10,424 bases of DNA. Origin: JAKORR01 sp964608495. Its GTDB lineage: Bacteria; Armatimonadota; Zipacnadia; Zipacnadales; FEN-943. Below the pieces are notes generated by a model that worked only from the letters and a program-made list of their open reading frames with translations, searched no databases and was not told the DNA's origin. Shown here piece after piece: positions 1 through 8,000 of this stretch (positions are counted from its first letter, which is position 1; the number at the start of each line of letters is the position of its first letter). The DNA lies in assembly GCA_964608495.1 (NCBI GenBank), contig CAZSOQ010000190.1, forward strand, positions 1 through 10,424. The letters run 5' to 3'. The position numbers and the translations under genes were made by a program.

Positions 1-1098
1 CTCGGTGGGCTCGTTGAGCTCGGCGCGCTCGAGGCCGACCTTGCCGATGTCGTGGAGGATGGCGCCGAAGCGGACGAGGTCGAGCTCCTCGGGCGAGAAG
101 CCCATCTCCTGGGCGAGGGCTTCGGTGAGCTGGGTGACGCGCTCGGAGTGGCTGTAGGTGGCGCGGTCGCGGGCCTCGATGGCGGAGGTGAGGGCGCGGA
201 CGGTCTCGTAGTAGTTGCGGCGGATGTCCTCGTAGAGCTCGGCGTTCTCGATGGCGATGGCGGCCTGGTTGGCGAAGGCAGTCAGCAGGTCAATCTCGCG
301 GCGGTTGAAGGCGCGGCGCTGGACGGAATAGACGCGGATGACGCCCTGGACGGCGTCCTTGGAGCGCAGGGGCACGCTGAGGACGGCGTGGATGCCCTCG
401 CGGCGAGCGGCGTCGGGATACTGCCACATTTCGCTCTGGCCGACGTCGCGGGCCTGGACGGGCTCGCCGGCCATGACGCGCTGGTCCACGGGGCTGTCCT
501 CGACGCGCACGGTGCCCTTGCCCCAGTAGCGTTCGCTGAGGCCGTCGAAGGCCTCGAGGCGGAGCTCGCCGCTGCGCTGGTCGTAGAGGCGGATGGCGCA
601 GCCCTTGGCGTCTATGACCTGGAGGGCGTTCTTGACGATGAGCTCGAGGACCTGGCGGAGGCGGAGGGTGGAGCTGAGGCTCTGGGCGACCTCGTAGAGA
701 GTGCGGTTCTCGGTGGCGCGGCGACGCAGCTCGTGGGAGGCGCGCGAGGAGCTCATCGCGATGATAAAGAAGACGACGGCGCGGACGACGGGGTCCCAGT
801 CGCCCTGGGGGATGCGGGTGCCGTCGGCGAGGACGCGCGCGGGGGCGCCATGGCCGGTGAGGGCGGCGGCGAGGAGGGCGACGATGATGGCGCCGTAGTC
901 GCCGAAGGCATAGCCGGCGAAGATGATGGGGAGATAGAAGAGATGGATGGCGATGCTCTCGGTGCCGGAGATGTAGACCAGGACGCTGACGGTGCCCAGG
1001 CCCACGATCAGTGGGAGGACCCTGGCGACGAGGGCCCAGATGTGGGACTTGATGTCCTTGCGCTGGGTTGACGGCGCTGGGGCACCGGATGTCGTCAT
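1..1098 (-). CDS. Membrane-anchored GAF / HD-GYP signalling protein, 3' end cut by window edge
   Basis: The first 366 residues are readable and the C-terminus lies beyond the left edge. The N-terminus is hydrophobic, with likely membrane segments near residues 20-43, 48-66, 68-82 and 103-116. The stretch around residues 53-61 (LFYLPIIFA) resembles the membrane input modules of histidine kinases and HD-GYP proteins. A GAF domain follows (about 127-290), then the start of an HD domain: EARD at 308-311, a conserved HSERV at 317-321 and the metal-binding pair H349-D350 in HDIGKVG. The spacing fits HD-GYP proteins, most of which hydrolyse cyclic-di-GMP, but the GYP motif itself is outside the window. 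The likely role is therefore an inner-membrane sensor lowering c-di-GMP. A plain HD hydrolase remains possible. The ATG lies two bases after the metG stop and has AAGGTG eight bases upstream, so translation is probably coupled to metG. Confidence 0.85.
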   Translation of the reverse strand, partial: MTTSGAPAPSTQRKDIKSHIWALVARVLPLIVGLGTVSVLVYISGTESIAIHLFYLPIIFAGYAFGDYGAIIVALLAAALTGHGAPARVLADGTRIPQGDWDPVVRAVVFFIIAMSSSRASHELRRRATENRTLYEVAQSLSSTLRLRQVLELIVKNALQVIDAKGCAIRLYDQRSGELRLEAFDGLSERYWGKGTVRVEDSPVDQRVMAGEPVQARDVGQSEMWQYPDAARREGIHAVLSVPLRSKDAVQGVIRVYSVQRRAFNRREIDLLTAFANQAAIAIENAELYEDIRRNYYETVRALTSAIEARDRATYSHSERVTQLTEALAQEMGFSPEELDLVRFGAILHDIGKVGLERAELNEPTE

Positions 1099-1100
1099 GG

Positions 1101-3071
1101 CTAGCGCACCTTGGTCCCGGGTGGGCAGTCGCGATCTAGCACTACTAGCCCGCATGGCTCCCGTTCGCCGGCAGCCAACACCATCCCGTGAGACCTAACG
1201 CCTCGTATGGTGGCAGGTTCCAGGTTGGCGACGAGAACCACGGTCTTGCCGAGCAGGTCGCCGGGGCCGAAGGTGGGAGCAAGTCCGGCGACGACGACTC
1301 TGGGCGCGTCCTCGCCCACGTCGAGGGTGAGCTGGAGGAGCTTGTCGGCGCCCTCGATGGGGTCCACGGAGAGGACTCGGGCGGCGCGAAGGTCGAGCTT
1401 CTGGAACTCCGCGAAGCTGATGAGGAGGGCGGAATCGGGGTCGGGCACGGGCGTCGCCTCCTGGTGGCGGGTCTTGCGGACTCGGGAGAGGTCCACGCGG
1501 GGGAAGATGGGCCTCGGCTTGGTGACCTGGACGCCGCCGGGGAGGGCGCCGGCGCGGAAGTCGTCCCAGCTCATGGCAAGACCGGCGCCGGCGAGGCCGA
1601 GCTGGCGCCAGATTTCGTCGGCGGCGGCGGGCATGACGGGCGAGATGCCCAGGGCGGCGACGCGGGCGGTATCGAGGACATCGTAGAGGGCGGCGGCGGC
1701 TTGCTGGGTCTTGCCCTCGCGCAGGAGGTTCCAGGGCTGGCGGCCGTCCACGAACTTGTTGCCGGCGCGGACGAGCTCCCACAGGGCCTCGAGGGCGCGG
1801 CGGAAGTCACAGACCTCGAAGGCGGCCTCGTAGCGGGCGCGGATTTCGCCGGTGAGGTCGGCGAGAGCGCCGGTGTCGCCGTTGGGCTGGGGGATCTTGC
1901 GGTCGAAGCCCCTGGAGAGCAGGGGCAGCGTTCGGTTGAGCAGGTTGCCCAGGTCATTGGCGAGGTCGGCGTTGAAGCGCTCGAGCACGTTGTCCATGGC
2001 GAAGGTGCCGTCGAGGCCGAAGGGGACCTCGCGGAGGAGGTAGTAGCGGACAGCGTCCACGGCGATGTCGGGGTGGGCGCCGGACATCTCGGCCAGGGTC
2101 CGGGCGGATTCGACAGGGTCGAGGACGTTGCCGAGGCTCTTGCTCATCTTGGCCTGGCCGACCTGGTCGTCGGTGGCGGCCATCCACCAGCCGTGGGCGA
2201 AGAGGGTGCCGGGCAGGGGCAGCCCGAGCGCCATGAGCATCGCGGGCCACAGGGTGGCGTGGAAGCGGGGCAGGATGTCCTTGGCCATGAACTGCACGTC
2301 GGGGGGCCAGGTGCGAGCGAACCTGTCGTCGTCCTGCAGGTAGCCGGCGACGGTGAGGTAGTTGATGAGGGCGTCGAACCAGACGTAGATGCTCTGGGTC
2401 TCGTCGTCGGGGACGGGGATGTCCCAGGGACTTCGCTGGCGGCTGATGCAGTTGTCGAGCAGGCCGCGTTGGGCAAAGGAGACGACCTCGTTGCGGCGCT
2501 GGTCGGGGAGCAGGAAGCCGGGGTGCGCGGCGATGTGGTCGAGCAGCGGCGCGGCGTAGTTGCTGGTGCGGAAGAAGTAGGCCCGCTGGGCGACCTTCTC
2601 GACGGACCGGCCGCAGTCGGGGCAGCCACCGTCCACCAGCTCGTGCTCGCGGAGGTAGGCCTCGCAGGGGACGCAGTACCAGCCCTCGTAGGTGCCGGGG
2701 TAGATGTCGTCCTGGTTGCGGAGCCTGCGGAAGACCTGCTGGACGACGGCCATGTGCTCGGGCTCGGAGGTGCGGATGAAGCGGTCGTATTGGATGTGGT
2801 ACCTGTGCCAGGCTTGCTGCCAGGGGACCACGATGCGGTCCACATAGGCCTGGGGCTCGACGCCTTCAGCGAGGGCGGCCTGGTAGACCTTCTGGCCGTG
2901 CTCGTCGGTACCGGTGGCGAAGAGGACGGTGTGGCCCCGGAGGCGATGATAGCGCGCGAGGGTGTCGGCGGCCACGGTGGTGTAGGAGTGGCCGATGTGG
3001 GGCAGGCCGTTGACGTAGTAGATGGGCGTTGTAATGTAGAAGACTTTCGCGCCTTCCTGATCGGACTGCAT
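1101..3071 (-). CDS. metG: Methionyl-tRNA synthetase with C-terminal tRNA-binding domain
   Basis: This 656-residue class I synthetase charges tRNA-Met with methionine in the cytoplasm. The catalytic core shows HIGH at residues 25-28, GTDEHG at 54-59, one zinc knuckle with Cys133, Cys136, Cys150 and Cys153, the YVWFDALINYLT block and KMSKS at 308-312. An alpha-helical anticodon-binding region follows and includes the conserved IWRQLG. The last 110 or so residues form a Trbp111/EMAP-type OB-fold tRNA-binding domain, from about FAEFQKLDLRAARV to the C-terminus, which normally makes these enzymes dimeric. The length is typical for this architecture. The ATG start lies just ahead of the FYITTPIYYVNG block, with GGTGA nine bases upstream. 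One oddity is that eleven residues separate HGWW (293-296) from KMSKS, where about five are usual. The gene follows two zinc-ribbon genes after a 112-base gap and abuts the HD-GYP gene. Confidence 0.97.
   Translation of the reverse strand: MQSDQEGAKVFYITTPIYYVNGLPHIGHSYTTVAADTLARYHRLRGHTVLFATGTDEHGQKVYQAALAEGVEPQAYVDRIVVPWQQAWHRYHIQYDRFIRTSEPEHMAVVQQVFRRLRNQDDIYPGTYEGWYCVPCEAYLREHELVDGGCPDCGRSVEKVAQRAYFFRTSNYAAPLLDHIAAHPGFLLPDQRRNEVVSFAQRGLLDNCISRQRSPWDIPVPDDETQSIYVWFDALINYLTVAGYLQDDDRFARTWPPDVQFMAKDILPRFHATLWPAMLMALGLPLPGTLFAHGWWMAATDDQVGQAKMSKSLGNVLDPVESARTLAEMSGAHPDIAVDAVRYYLLREVPFGLDGTFAMDNVLERFNADLANDLGNLLNRTLPLLSRGFDRKIPQPNGDTGALADLTGEIRARYEAAFEVCDFRRALEALWELVRAGNKFVDGRQPWNLLREGKTQQAAAALYDVLDTARVAALGISPVMPAAADEIWRQLGLAGAGLAMSWDDFRAGALPGGVQVTKPRPIFPRVDLSRVRKTRHQEATPVPDPDSALLISFAEFQKLDLRAARVLSVDPIEGADKLLQLTLDVGEDAPRVVVAGLAPTFGPGDLLGKTVVLVANLEPATIRGVRSHGMVLAAGEREPCGLVVLDRDCPPGTKVR
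1107..1112 (-). promoter_or_regulatory. Ribosome binding site of the GAF/HD-GYP gene, inside the metG 3' end
   Basis: The minus strand reads AAGGTG, eight bases before the ATG at 1098. The same bases encode the penultimate Lys-Val of MetG, so the signal is embedded in the upstream gene. This supports the chosen start and suggests translational coupling. Confidence 0.55.
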
Positions 3072-3183
3072 TGTATCAAGTCACCATCCCAGCCAGGTGC
3101 CGGCGAAGGGCAGCCGGCTGCGAACCCGGCCCCCCTGGCGACAGGACCACCGGCGAAGGCGACCGCCCTCGCTAGCGGACCTG

Positions 3184-3366
3184 TCAGCCCGAGGGGGCGC
3201 AGGATTCGCCGCGGGAGCCGGTGCGACTGCAGAAGGTCGAGAGCCTGCGCACGGTCTTCCTGGACCGGCACTGGGGACACTGCTGGGGCTTGCGCGCCTG
3301 ATCGCGCCCGAGCAGCCGCTCGAACTCCTCGCCGCAGGTCTCGCACCGATATTCATACAAGGGCAA
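3184..3366 (-). CDS. FmdB-type small zinc-ribbon protein (second of a tandem pair)
   Basis: The product has 60 residues and begins MPLYEYRC, the signature opening of the FmdB putative regulatory/zinc-ribbon family. Two CxxC knuckles (Cys8/Cys11 and Cys30/Cys33) should bind one zinc ion. Further cysteines lie at 46 and 56, and the tail is basic, then Ser/Gly-rich. FmdB was named as a suspected regulator of formamidase/acetamidase, but the molecular role of most members is unknown and none is assigned here. The start codon is TTG. It is preferred because it gives the family's N-terminus exactly and because AGAGGTGA stands six bases upstream. The protein shares its cysteine spacing with the gene 62 bases upstream, which implies a tandem duplication. 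A 112-base gap separates it from metG. Confidence 0.85.
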   Translation of the reverse strand: MPLYEYRCETCGEEFERLLGRDQARKPQQCPQCRSRKTVRRLSTFCSRTGSRGESCAPSG

Positions 3367-3372
3367 GCCTCG

Positions 3373-3380
3373 TCACCTCT
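3373..3380 (-). promoter_or_regulatory. Strong Shine-Dalgarno supporting the TTG start of the second FmdB-like gene
   Basis: The minus strand reads AGAGGTGA, six bases before TTG at 3366. No ATG or GTG in the frame gives the family N-terminus, so this site decides the start. Confidence 0.65.
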
Positions 3381-3428
3381 CGGGAAGCCGGCCACCGGGG
3401 GCGCCGGGGCGGCGGTTCGTCGCGAAAG

Positions 3429-3668
3429 TCATCGGGCCGCGCAGGACCTGCAGGAGCCGGCCGTGCAGGACGCGCAGGCACTGCCCCCAAGGCGGGTGGA
3501 GCCGCCGTCGGCGCCGCCCCGCGATCTCATGAAGCACGAGGACATTTTGCGGTGCGTGCTGCGCTTGCCGCAAGCCCTGCAGGCCGGTAGGTCGTCCTTC
3601 GCCGATCGGGAGCGGAGCAACTCGAACTCGCAGCCGCAGGTGCCACACTCGTACTCGTAGACAGGCAT
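3429..3668 (-). CDS. FmdB-type small zinc-ribbon protein (first of a tandem pair)
   Basis: The product has 79 residues and starts MPVYEYEC. It carries the FmdB-family zinc ribbon with Cys8/Cys11 and Cys30/Cys33. The C-terminus is Gly/Ser-rich and contains a second cysteine cluster (CASC and CRSC), a common ending in this family that may bind another metal or a disulfide partner. The precise function is unknown. ATG at 3668 is preferred over ATG at 3674 or GTG at 3683 because it matches the family N-terminus and sits nine bases after a GAGG. The longer forms would add only two or five residues. The ribosome site overlaps the stop codon of the upstream PSP1/RicT gene, so the two are probably translated from one message. 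The cysteine spacing in the zinc ribbon is identical to that of the downstream paralogue. Confidence 0.85.
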   Translation of the reverse strand: MPVYEYECGTCGCEFELLRSRSAKDDLPACRACGKRSTHRKMSSCFMRSRGGADGGSTRLGGSACASCTAGSCRSCAAR

Positions 3669-3677
3669 GGTCATTCG

Positions 3678-3683
3678 CCTCAC
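3678..3683 (-). promoter_or_regulatory. Ribosome binding site of the first FmdB-like gene overlapping the RicT stop
   Basis: The minus strand reads GTGAGG. The TGA inside it is the PSP1/RicT stop, and the GAGG lies nine bases before ATG at 3668. This suggests coupling and favours the 3668 start. Confidence 0.5.
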
Positions 3684-4992
3684 TTGTCACCGCTGCGCTT
3701 GCGTCGCCATCGGGGACGCCGGCGGCGACCGCCGCTCGCACCGCTCTTGCCCTCCCCCTCCTCGGAGCCGGCCTGCTGGCGATCCTGGGACTGCTGGGAC
3801 GCCGGGGCGTCGCTCTGTTCCTGGTCGCCGGAGTGCTTCGAGGAGTCCTTAACCTCCGGGCCGGGGACTTCACCGGCACTGGATTCCCGCCTTCGGCGTC
3901 GGCCACGACCTGAGCGACGGGGACGGGAAGCGGAGGGCTCCTCCTCGGCGCCCTCGGGCCGCCGGTCGGGCTCGGGTGCCACCACCTCGGCCTCGGGCTC
4001 CGGCTGACCTCCGGTCAACTCGGCCAGGGAGAAGACGACGGTGGAGCCCTCGTCGAGGGCGACGGTGACCTGCTGGGTGAGCAGGTTAACGGACTGCACG
4101 CGGCCTGGGCCGCGCGGGGTGTCGAGGGGCTTGCCCACGTCGGGCATCTCGTCGGCGAGGTCACGATAGGTCTCGTGCTCGTAGAGCAGGCAGCACATGA
4201 GGCGGTCGCAGAGGCCGCTGAGCTTGGCCGGATTGAGGGCGAGGCCCTGCTCCTTGGCGATGCGGATGCCTACGGGGTCGAAGGTACGCAGGAACTGAGC
4301 ACAGCAGAGGGGACGGCCGCAGGGGCCGATGCCGCCGACGAGCTTGGCGTGGTCGCGGACGCCCACCTGGCGCAGCTCGATGCGACAGCGGAAGATGCGG
4401 GCCAGGTCCCTGACGAGAGCGCGGAAGTCCACGCGGCCCTCGGCGGCGAAGTAAAAGACGAGGCGACGGCCGTCGAGGGTGTAGTAGCAGTCTATCAGGC
4501 GCATGGGGAGGTTGTGCTCGGCGACGCGCTCGGCACAGCCGGCGAGGGCTTCGTCGCGGCGGGCGTTCTGGTCCTCGCGCCGCCTAAGGTCGGCGTCGGA
4601 GGCGCGGCGGAGCAGGGAGGGCATGGCGGCCACCTGGTCGGCGGGAAGGTAGACGAGGCCCGTGACACGGCCCAGATCCACGGCTCGCTCGAGCCGGGCC
4701 ACGACCATGTCGCCGGGAACGAGGTGCAGGTCGTCGCGGCGGAAGTAGACGACGGGCTGGCCGGGGTCGAAGGCGACGCCCACGGCGAGGGCCTTCTCGG
4801 GGGCGGGCGAAGGTTCGGTCGCGACCTCGGGCGGCTGCTCGCCGGGGCGATCGGCGCCGTCCGGGAGGTCCGGCGAGCCCTCCTGGGGCCGATCCGGGTC
4901 GTCCCCGGGCTGGTCGGCTCGGTCCCGCGGAGCACNNNNNNNNNNTCGCTGTCCAGGTCCTCTGTATCTTCTGGCGTATGCCGGGTGTCCAT
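3680..4992 (-). CDS. ricT: PSP1-domain protein, RicT/YaaT family, with an assembly gap near the 5' end
   Basis: The conserved core is unmistakable. Counting from an in-frame GTG at 4783, it contains GGIGPCGRPLCC (150-161), the LNPAKLSG block and CDRLMCC (192-198). Cys155, 160, 161, 192, 197 and 198 are the conserved cysteines. In Bacillus subtilis RicT joins RicA and RicF in the iron-sulfur Y-complex that guides RNase Y-dependent mRNA maturation. Elsewhere the role is less certain. After residue 255 comes a low-complexity tail rich in Arg, Ser, Glu and Gln, ending in several Arg/Lys clusters and probably binding RNA. The frame stays open from 4783 back to the N run at 4936-4945 and encodes a Pro/Asp/Glu-rich linker. 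Beyond the gap, ATG at 4992 begins a similar acidic stretch (MDTRHTPEDTEDLDS), so I infer the true start there. The nominal ten-N spacing puts that ATG out of frame, so the extension is unproven. It lies 26 bases after mfd and its Shine-Dalgarno is weak. Confidence 0.85.
4936..4945. other. Assembly gap (ten Ns) inside the ricT 5' region
   Basis: The ten consecutive Ns look like a placeholder for a gap of unknown length, not ten true unknown bases. On both sides the minus strand encodes hydrophilic, acidic, Pro-rich sequence, so the missing DNA is probably a repetitive or very GC-rich part of the same N-terminal linker. Confidence 0.95.
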
Positions 4993-5018
4993 GATGGGCT
5001 TATTCCATTGCCGGCGTA

Positions 5019-8000
5019 TCAGGCCGGTTGGGCGGCCGGCCGGCCGGCCGCGCGACTCCGTTCCCTGATTCTATCAACAAGCCGGCCGAGGACGTCCTCG
5101 ACGGCCGAAAGCATCGCGTCACTGTCTCTGCGATCGGCGGCGAAGCTGACCTCGTGCTCGGTGGCGGTGAACTGGGGGAGGCGATTGCCGCCGAGGTCCG
5201 TGCCCTTGCGGCGCACGGGCCGGTAGAGGCCGATGAGAAGGTGGCACTCGCGCGGGCGCAGCTTGGCCCTGTCGTCGAGGAGAAGGGTGACCTTGCCGTC
5301 GCGCCAGGCGAGCTCGGTGGCGCCGGCCTGCCAGCAGAGCACGCGGAGCTTGGCCAGGCGGGCGAGGTTGTGGACGAGGGTGGGCACCTTGCCGTAGCGG
5401 TCGCGGAGCTCCTCGAGGATGTGGTCAATCTCTTCGGCGCTCTGGGCGTCGCCGAGCCGGCGGTAGGCGGCGATGCGCTGGTGGTCCTCGGGGATGTACT
5501 CGGAAGGGATGACGGCGGCGATGGGCAGGTCAATGCTGGCGTGGCGGTCGCCCAGGTAGGCGAGGTCGCCGGAGAGGGCCTTGACGGAATCGGCGAGCAT
5601 CTCGCAGAAGAGGTCGAGGCCGACGGCGGCTAGCTGGCCGCTCTGCTCGGCGCCGAGGATGTCGCCGGCGCCGCGGATCTCGAGGTCGCGCAGGGCGACC
5701 TTCAGGCCACTGCCCAGGTCGGCGAACTCCTCGATGGTGCGCAGGCGGCGCTCGGCATCCTCCGTGAGGTGCTCGGGATAGCGGTAGAGCAGGTAGGCGT
5801 AGGCCTGCTGGTCGGAGCGGCCGACGCGGCCGCGGAGCTGGTAGAGCTGGGCCAGACCGAGGCGGTCGGCGTCGTCCACGATCATGGTGTTGGCATTGGC
5901 CACGTCGAGACCGTTCTCGACGATGGTGGTACAGACGAGCACGTCAATCTCCTGGCCGTAGAAGGCCATCATGACGTGTTCGAGGTCGGCTTCGTCCATC
6001 TGGCCGTGGCCGATGGCGATGCGGGCCTCGGGGACGAGGCGCTGGAGGTGGGCGGCGACATGCTCGATGCTGCGGACGCGGTTGTGGAGGAAGTAGACCT
6101 GGCCGCCACGGGCGAGCTCGCGGCGGATGGCCTCGCGGATGAGGTCGTCGTCGCGCTCGCGGACATAGGTACGGACGGGGAGGCGCCCGCGGGGCGGGTC
6201 GTTGATGACGGTGATGTCGCGGATGCCGCTGAGGGCCATGTTGAGGGTGCGAGGGATGGGAGTGGCGGTGAGGGTGATGACGTCCACGGTGTGGCGGAGC
6301 TTTTTGAGCTTTTCTTTCTGGGCGACGCCGAAGCGCTGCTCGTCGTCAACAACGACGAGGCCGAGGTCGCGGAAGCGGACGTCGGACACCAGGAGGCGGT
6401 GGGTGCCGATGACGATGTCCACGCTGCCGTCCCTAAGCCCGTCGAGGACGCGGCGCTGCTCGGCCTTGGTCCTGAACCTGCTGAGCATCTCGACGCGGAC
6501 GGGATAGGGGGCGAGGCGCTCGGTGAAGGTGTGGTAGTGCTGCTCGGCGAGGACGGTGGTGGGAACGAGTACGGCGACCTGCTTGCCGTTGAGGACGGCG
6601 ATGAAGGAGGCGCGGATGGCGACCTCGGTCTTGCCGAAGCCCACGTCGCCGCAGACGAGGCGGTCGGCGGGGCGGTCGCCGGCCATGTCGGCCTTGATGT
6701 CCTCGATGGCGCGGAGCTGGTCGGGGGTCTCCTCGTAGCGGAAGGAGGCCTCGAGCTCGTTGAACCAGGGGCTGTCGGTGTGGAAGCAGTAGCCCGAGGA
6801 TTCCTCGCGGGCGCGGTAGAGCGTGAGCAGCTCCTGGGCGAGGAGCAGAGCCGAGCGGCGGGCGTGACGCTTCTGGCGGTCCCAGCGCTTGCCGTGGAGG
6901 GAATGGACCGTGGGAGGCTTGCTGTCGGCGCCGATGTACTTCTGGATGCGGTCGAGCTGGGTGACGGGAACGTAGACCCTGTCGGCCTCGGCGTACTCGA
7001 TGAGCAGATACTCGCGCTCGAGGCCGTCAATGCGCTCGCGGACCATGCCGCGATAGATGCCGATGCCGTGGTGGATGTGGACGACGTAGTCGCCCTCGCT
7101 GAGCTCGCGCAGGGAGGTGATGGAGAAGCCGGGCTTGTAGGCGAGGTCCTCGCCGCGTCGGATGCGCTGCCAGCCGAAGATCTCGCGGGAAGTGAGGACC
7201 ACCAGGCCGGCGGAAGGCAGGGCGAAACCGGCGCTGAGCTCACCGCGGGCGACGTGGACACAGCCGCGCTCGACCTGCGAGGGATCGGGCAGGAGCTGGG
7301 CACGGTCGAGGCCGCGGGCGCGGAGGGCCTCCAGGGTGTCCTCGGTCTGCCTGGTGCAGACGACGACGGTGCGACCCTCCCGGCACCACTTGGCCACGCC
7401 CTCGACGAGCAGGTCCATGCGACCGCCGAAGCTGTCGGGCGGCGGGGTGCTGAGCTCGACCTGGTCGAGGAGGGGCTCCCAGGGGACCTCCGAGCGGATC
7501 ATGCTGAGGTGGACGGTGCGACGGCGCCAGGACCTCTGGCGCAGATACTTGGCGACCAGGGCCTCGAAGGTGAGGCAGGCGGACTGGGGCAGGCGCAGGT
7601 GGGTGCCGAGCTTCACGGCGGCCTGCTCGGCGCGGGCCAGGTCCTCGGCAAACTGCTCGCCGGCCTGCTGGACGCGGGCAGGCTCGTCAACGATCAGGGC
7701 GGCGTCGTCGGGCAGGTAGTCGAGGACGGTGTTGAGCTGCGGGTACAGATAGGCGACGTAGTGGAGCAGGTCGGGAGTGGGCCTGAGGGCCTCGAGGGCC
7801 TCGACGTCGGACTTCATCCTGTCGCGGAGGCGCTCGGCCTCGCGGGTCTTCTCGGCGTCCACGAGTCGGTCCAGCTCGCGGCGGAAGGCGGTGCGGATGG
7901 AGGGCAGGGCACGGTCCACCCACTCGCGGGTGAGAAGGACCTCGCCCGCCGGGGGCACGGCCAGGTTGTCAAGGTCGGCGGTGCTGCGCTGAGAGCCGGG

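Noticed and set aside
52..1071. 339-codon plus-strand open frame opposite the GAF/HD-GYP gene
   Set aside because: Low-complexity Gly/Ala/Asp/Glu shadow. The minus frame has membrane segments, a GAF domain and HD motifs.
3101..3160. Short direct repeat CCGGCGAAGG and small palindromes upstream of metG, considered as a regulatory leader or T-box
   Set aside because: The two 10-base copies are easily explained by base composition. There is no T-box core motif, no long structured leader and no T-run, so no riboswitch or terminator is supported.
1188..3590. 800-codon open frame on the plus strand opposite metG and the FmdB genes
   Set aside because: Antisense shadow: sense codons TTA, CTA and TCA are nearly absent in this GC-rich DNA, so the reverse frame lacks stops. 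The product is Gly/Ala/Val/Asp/Glu repeats without any fold signature, while the minus strand holds clear metG motifs.
4495..4992. Minus-strand reading from ATG 4992 straight through the ten Ns
   Set aside because: The frame after the gap gives an Arg/Pro/Ser-rich shadow because the gap length is a placeholder. The first 15 residues fit better as the start of RicT.
5969..7303. 444-codon minus-strand open frame overlapping mfd in another frame
   Set aside because: Composed of Ser/Pro/Ala/Arg/Thr runs typical of an out-of-frame reading of GC-rich coding DNA. The Mfd motor motifs lie in the other frame.
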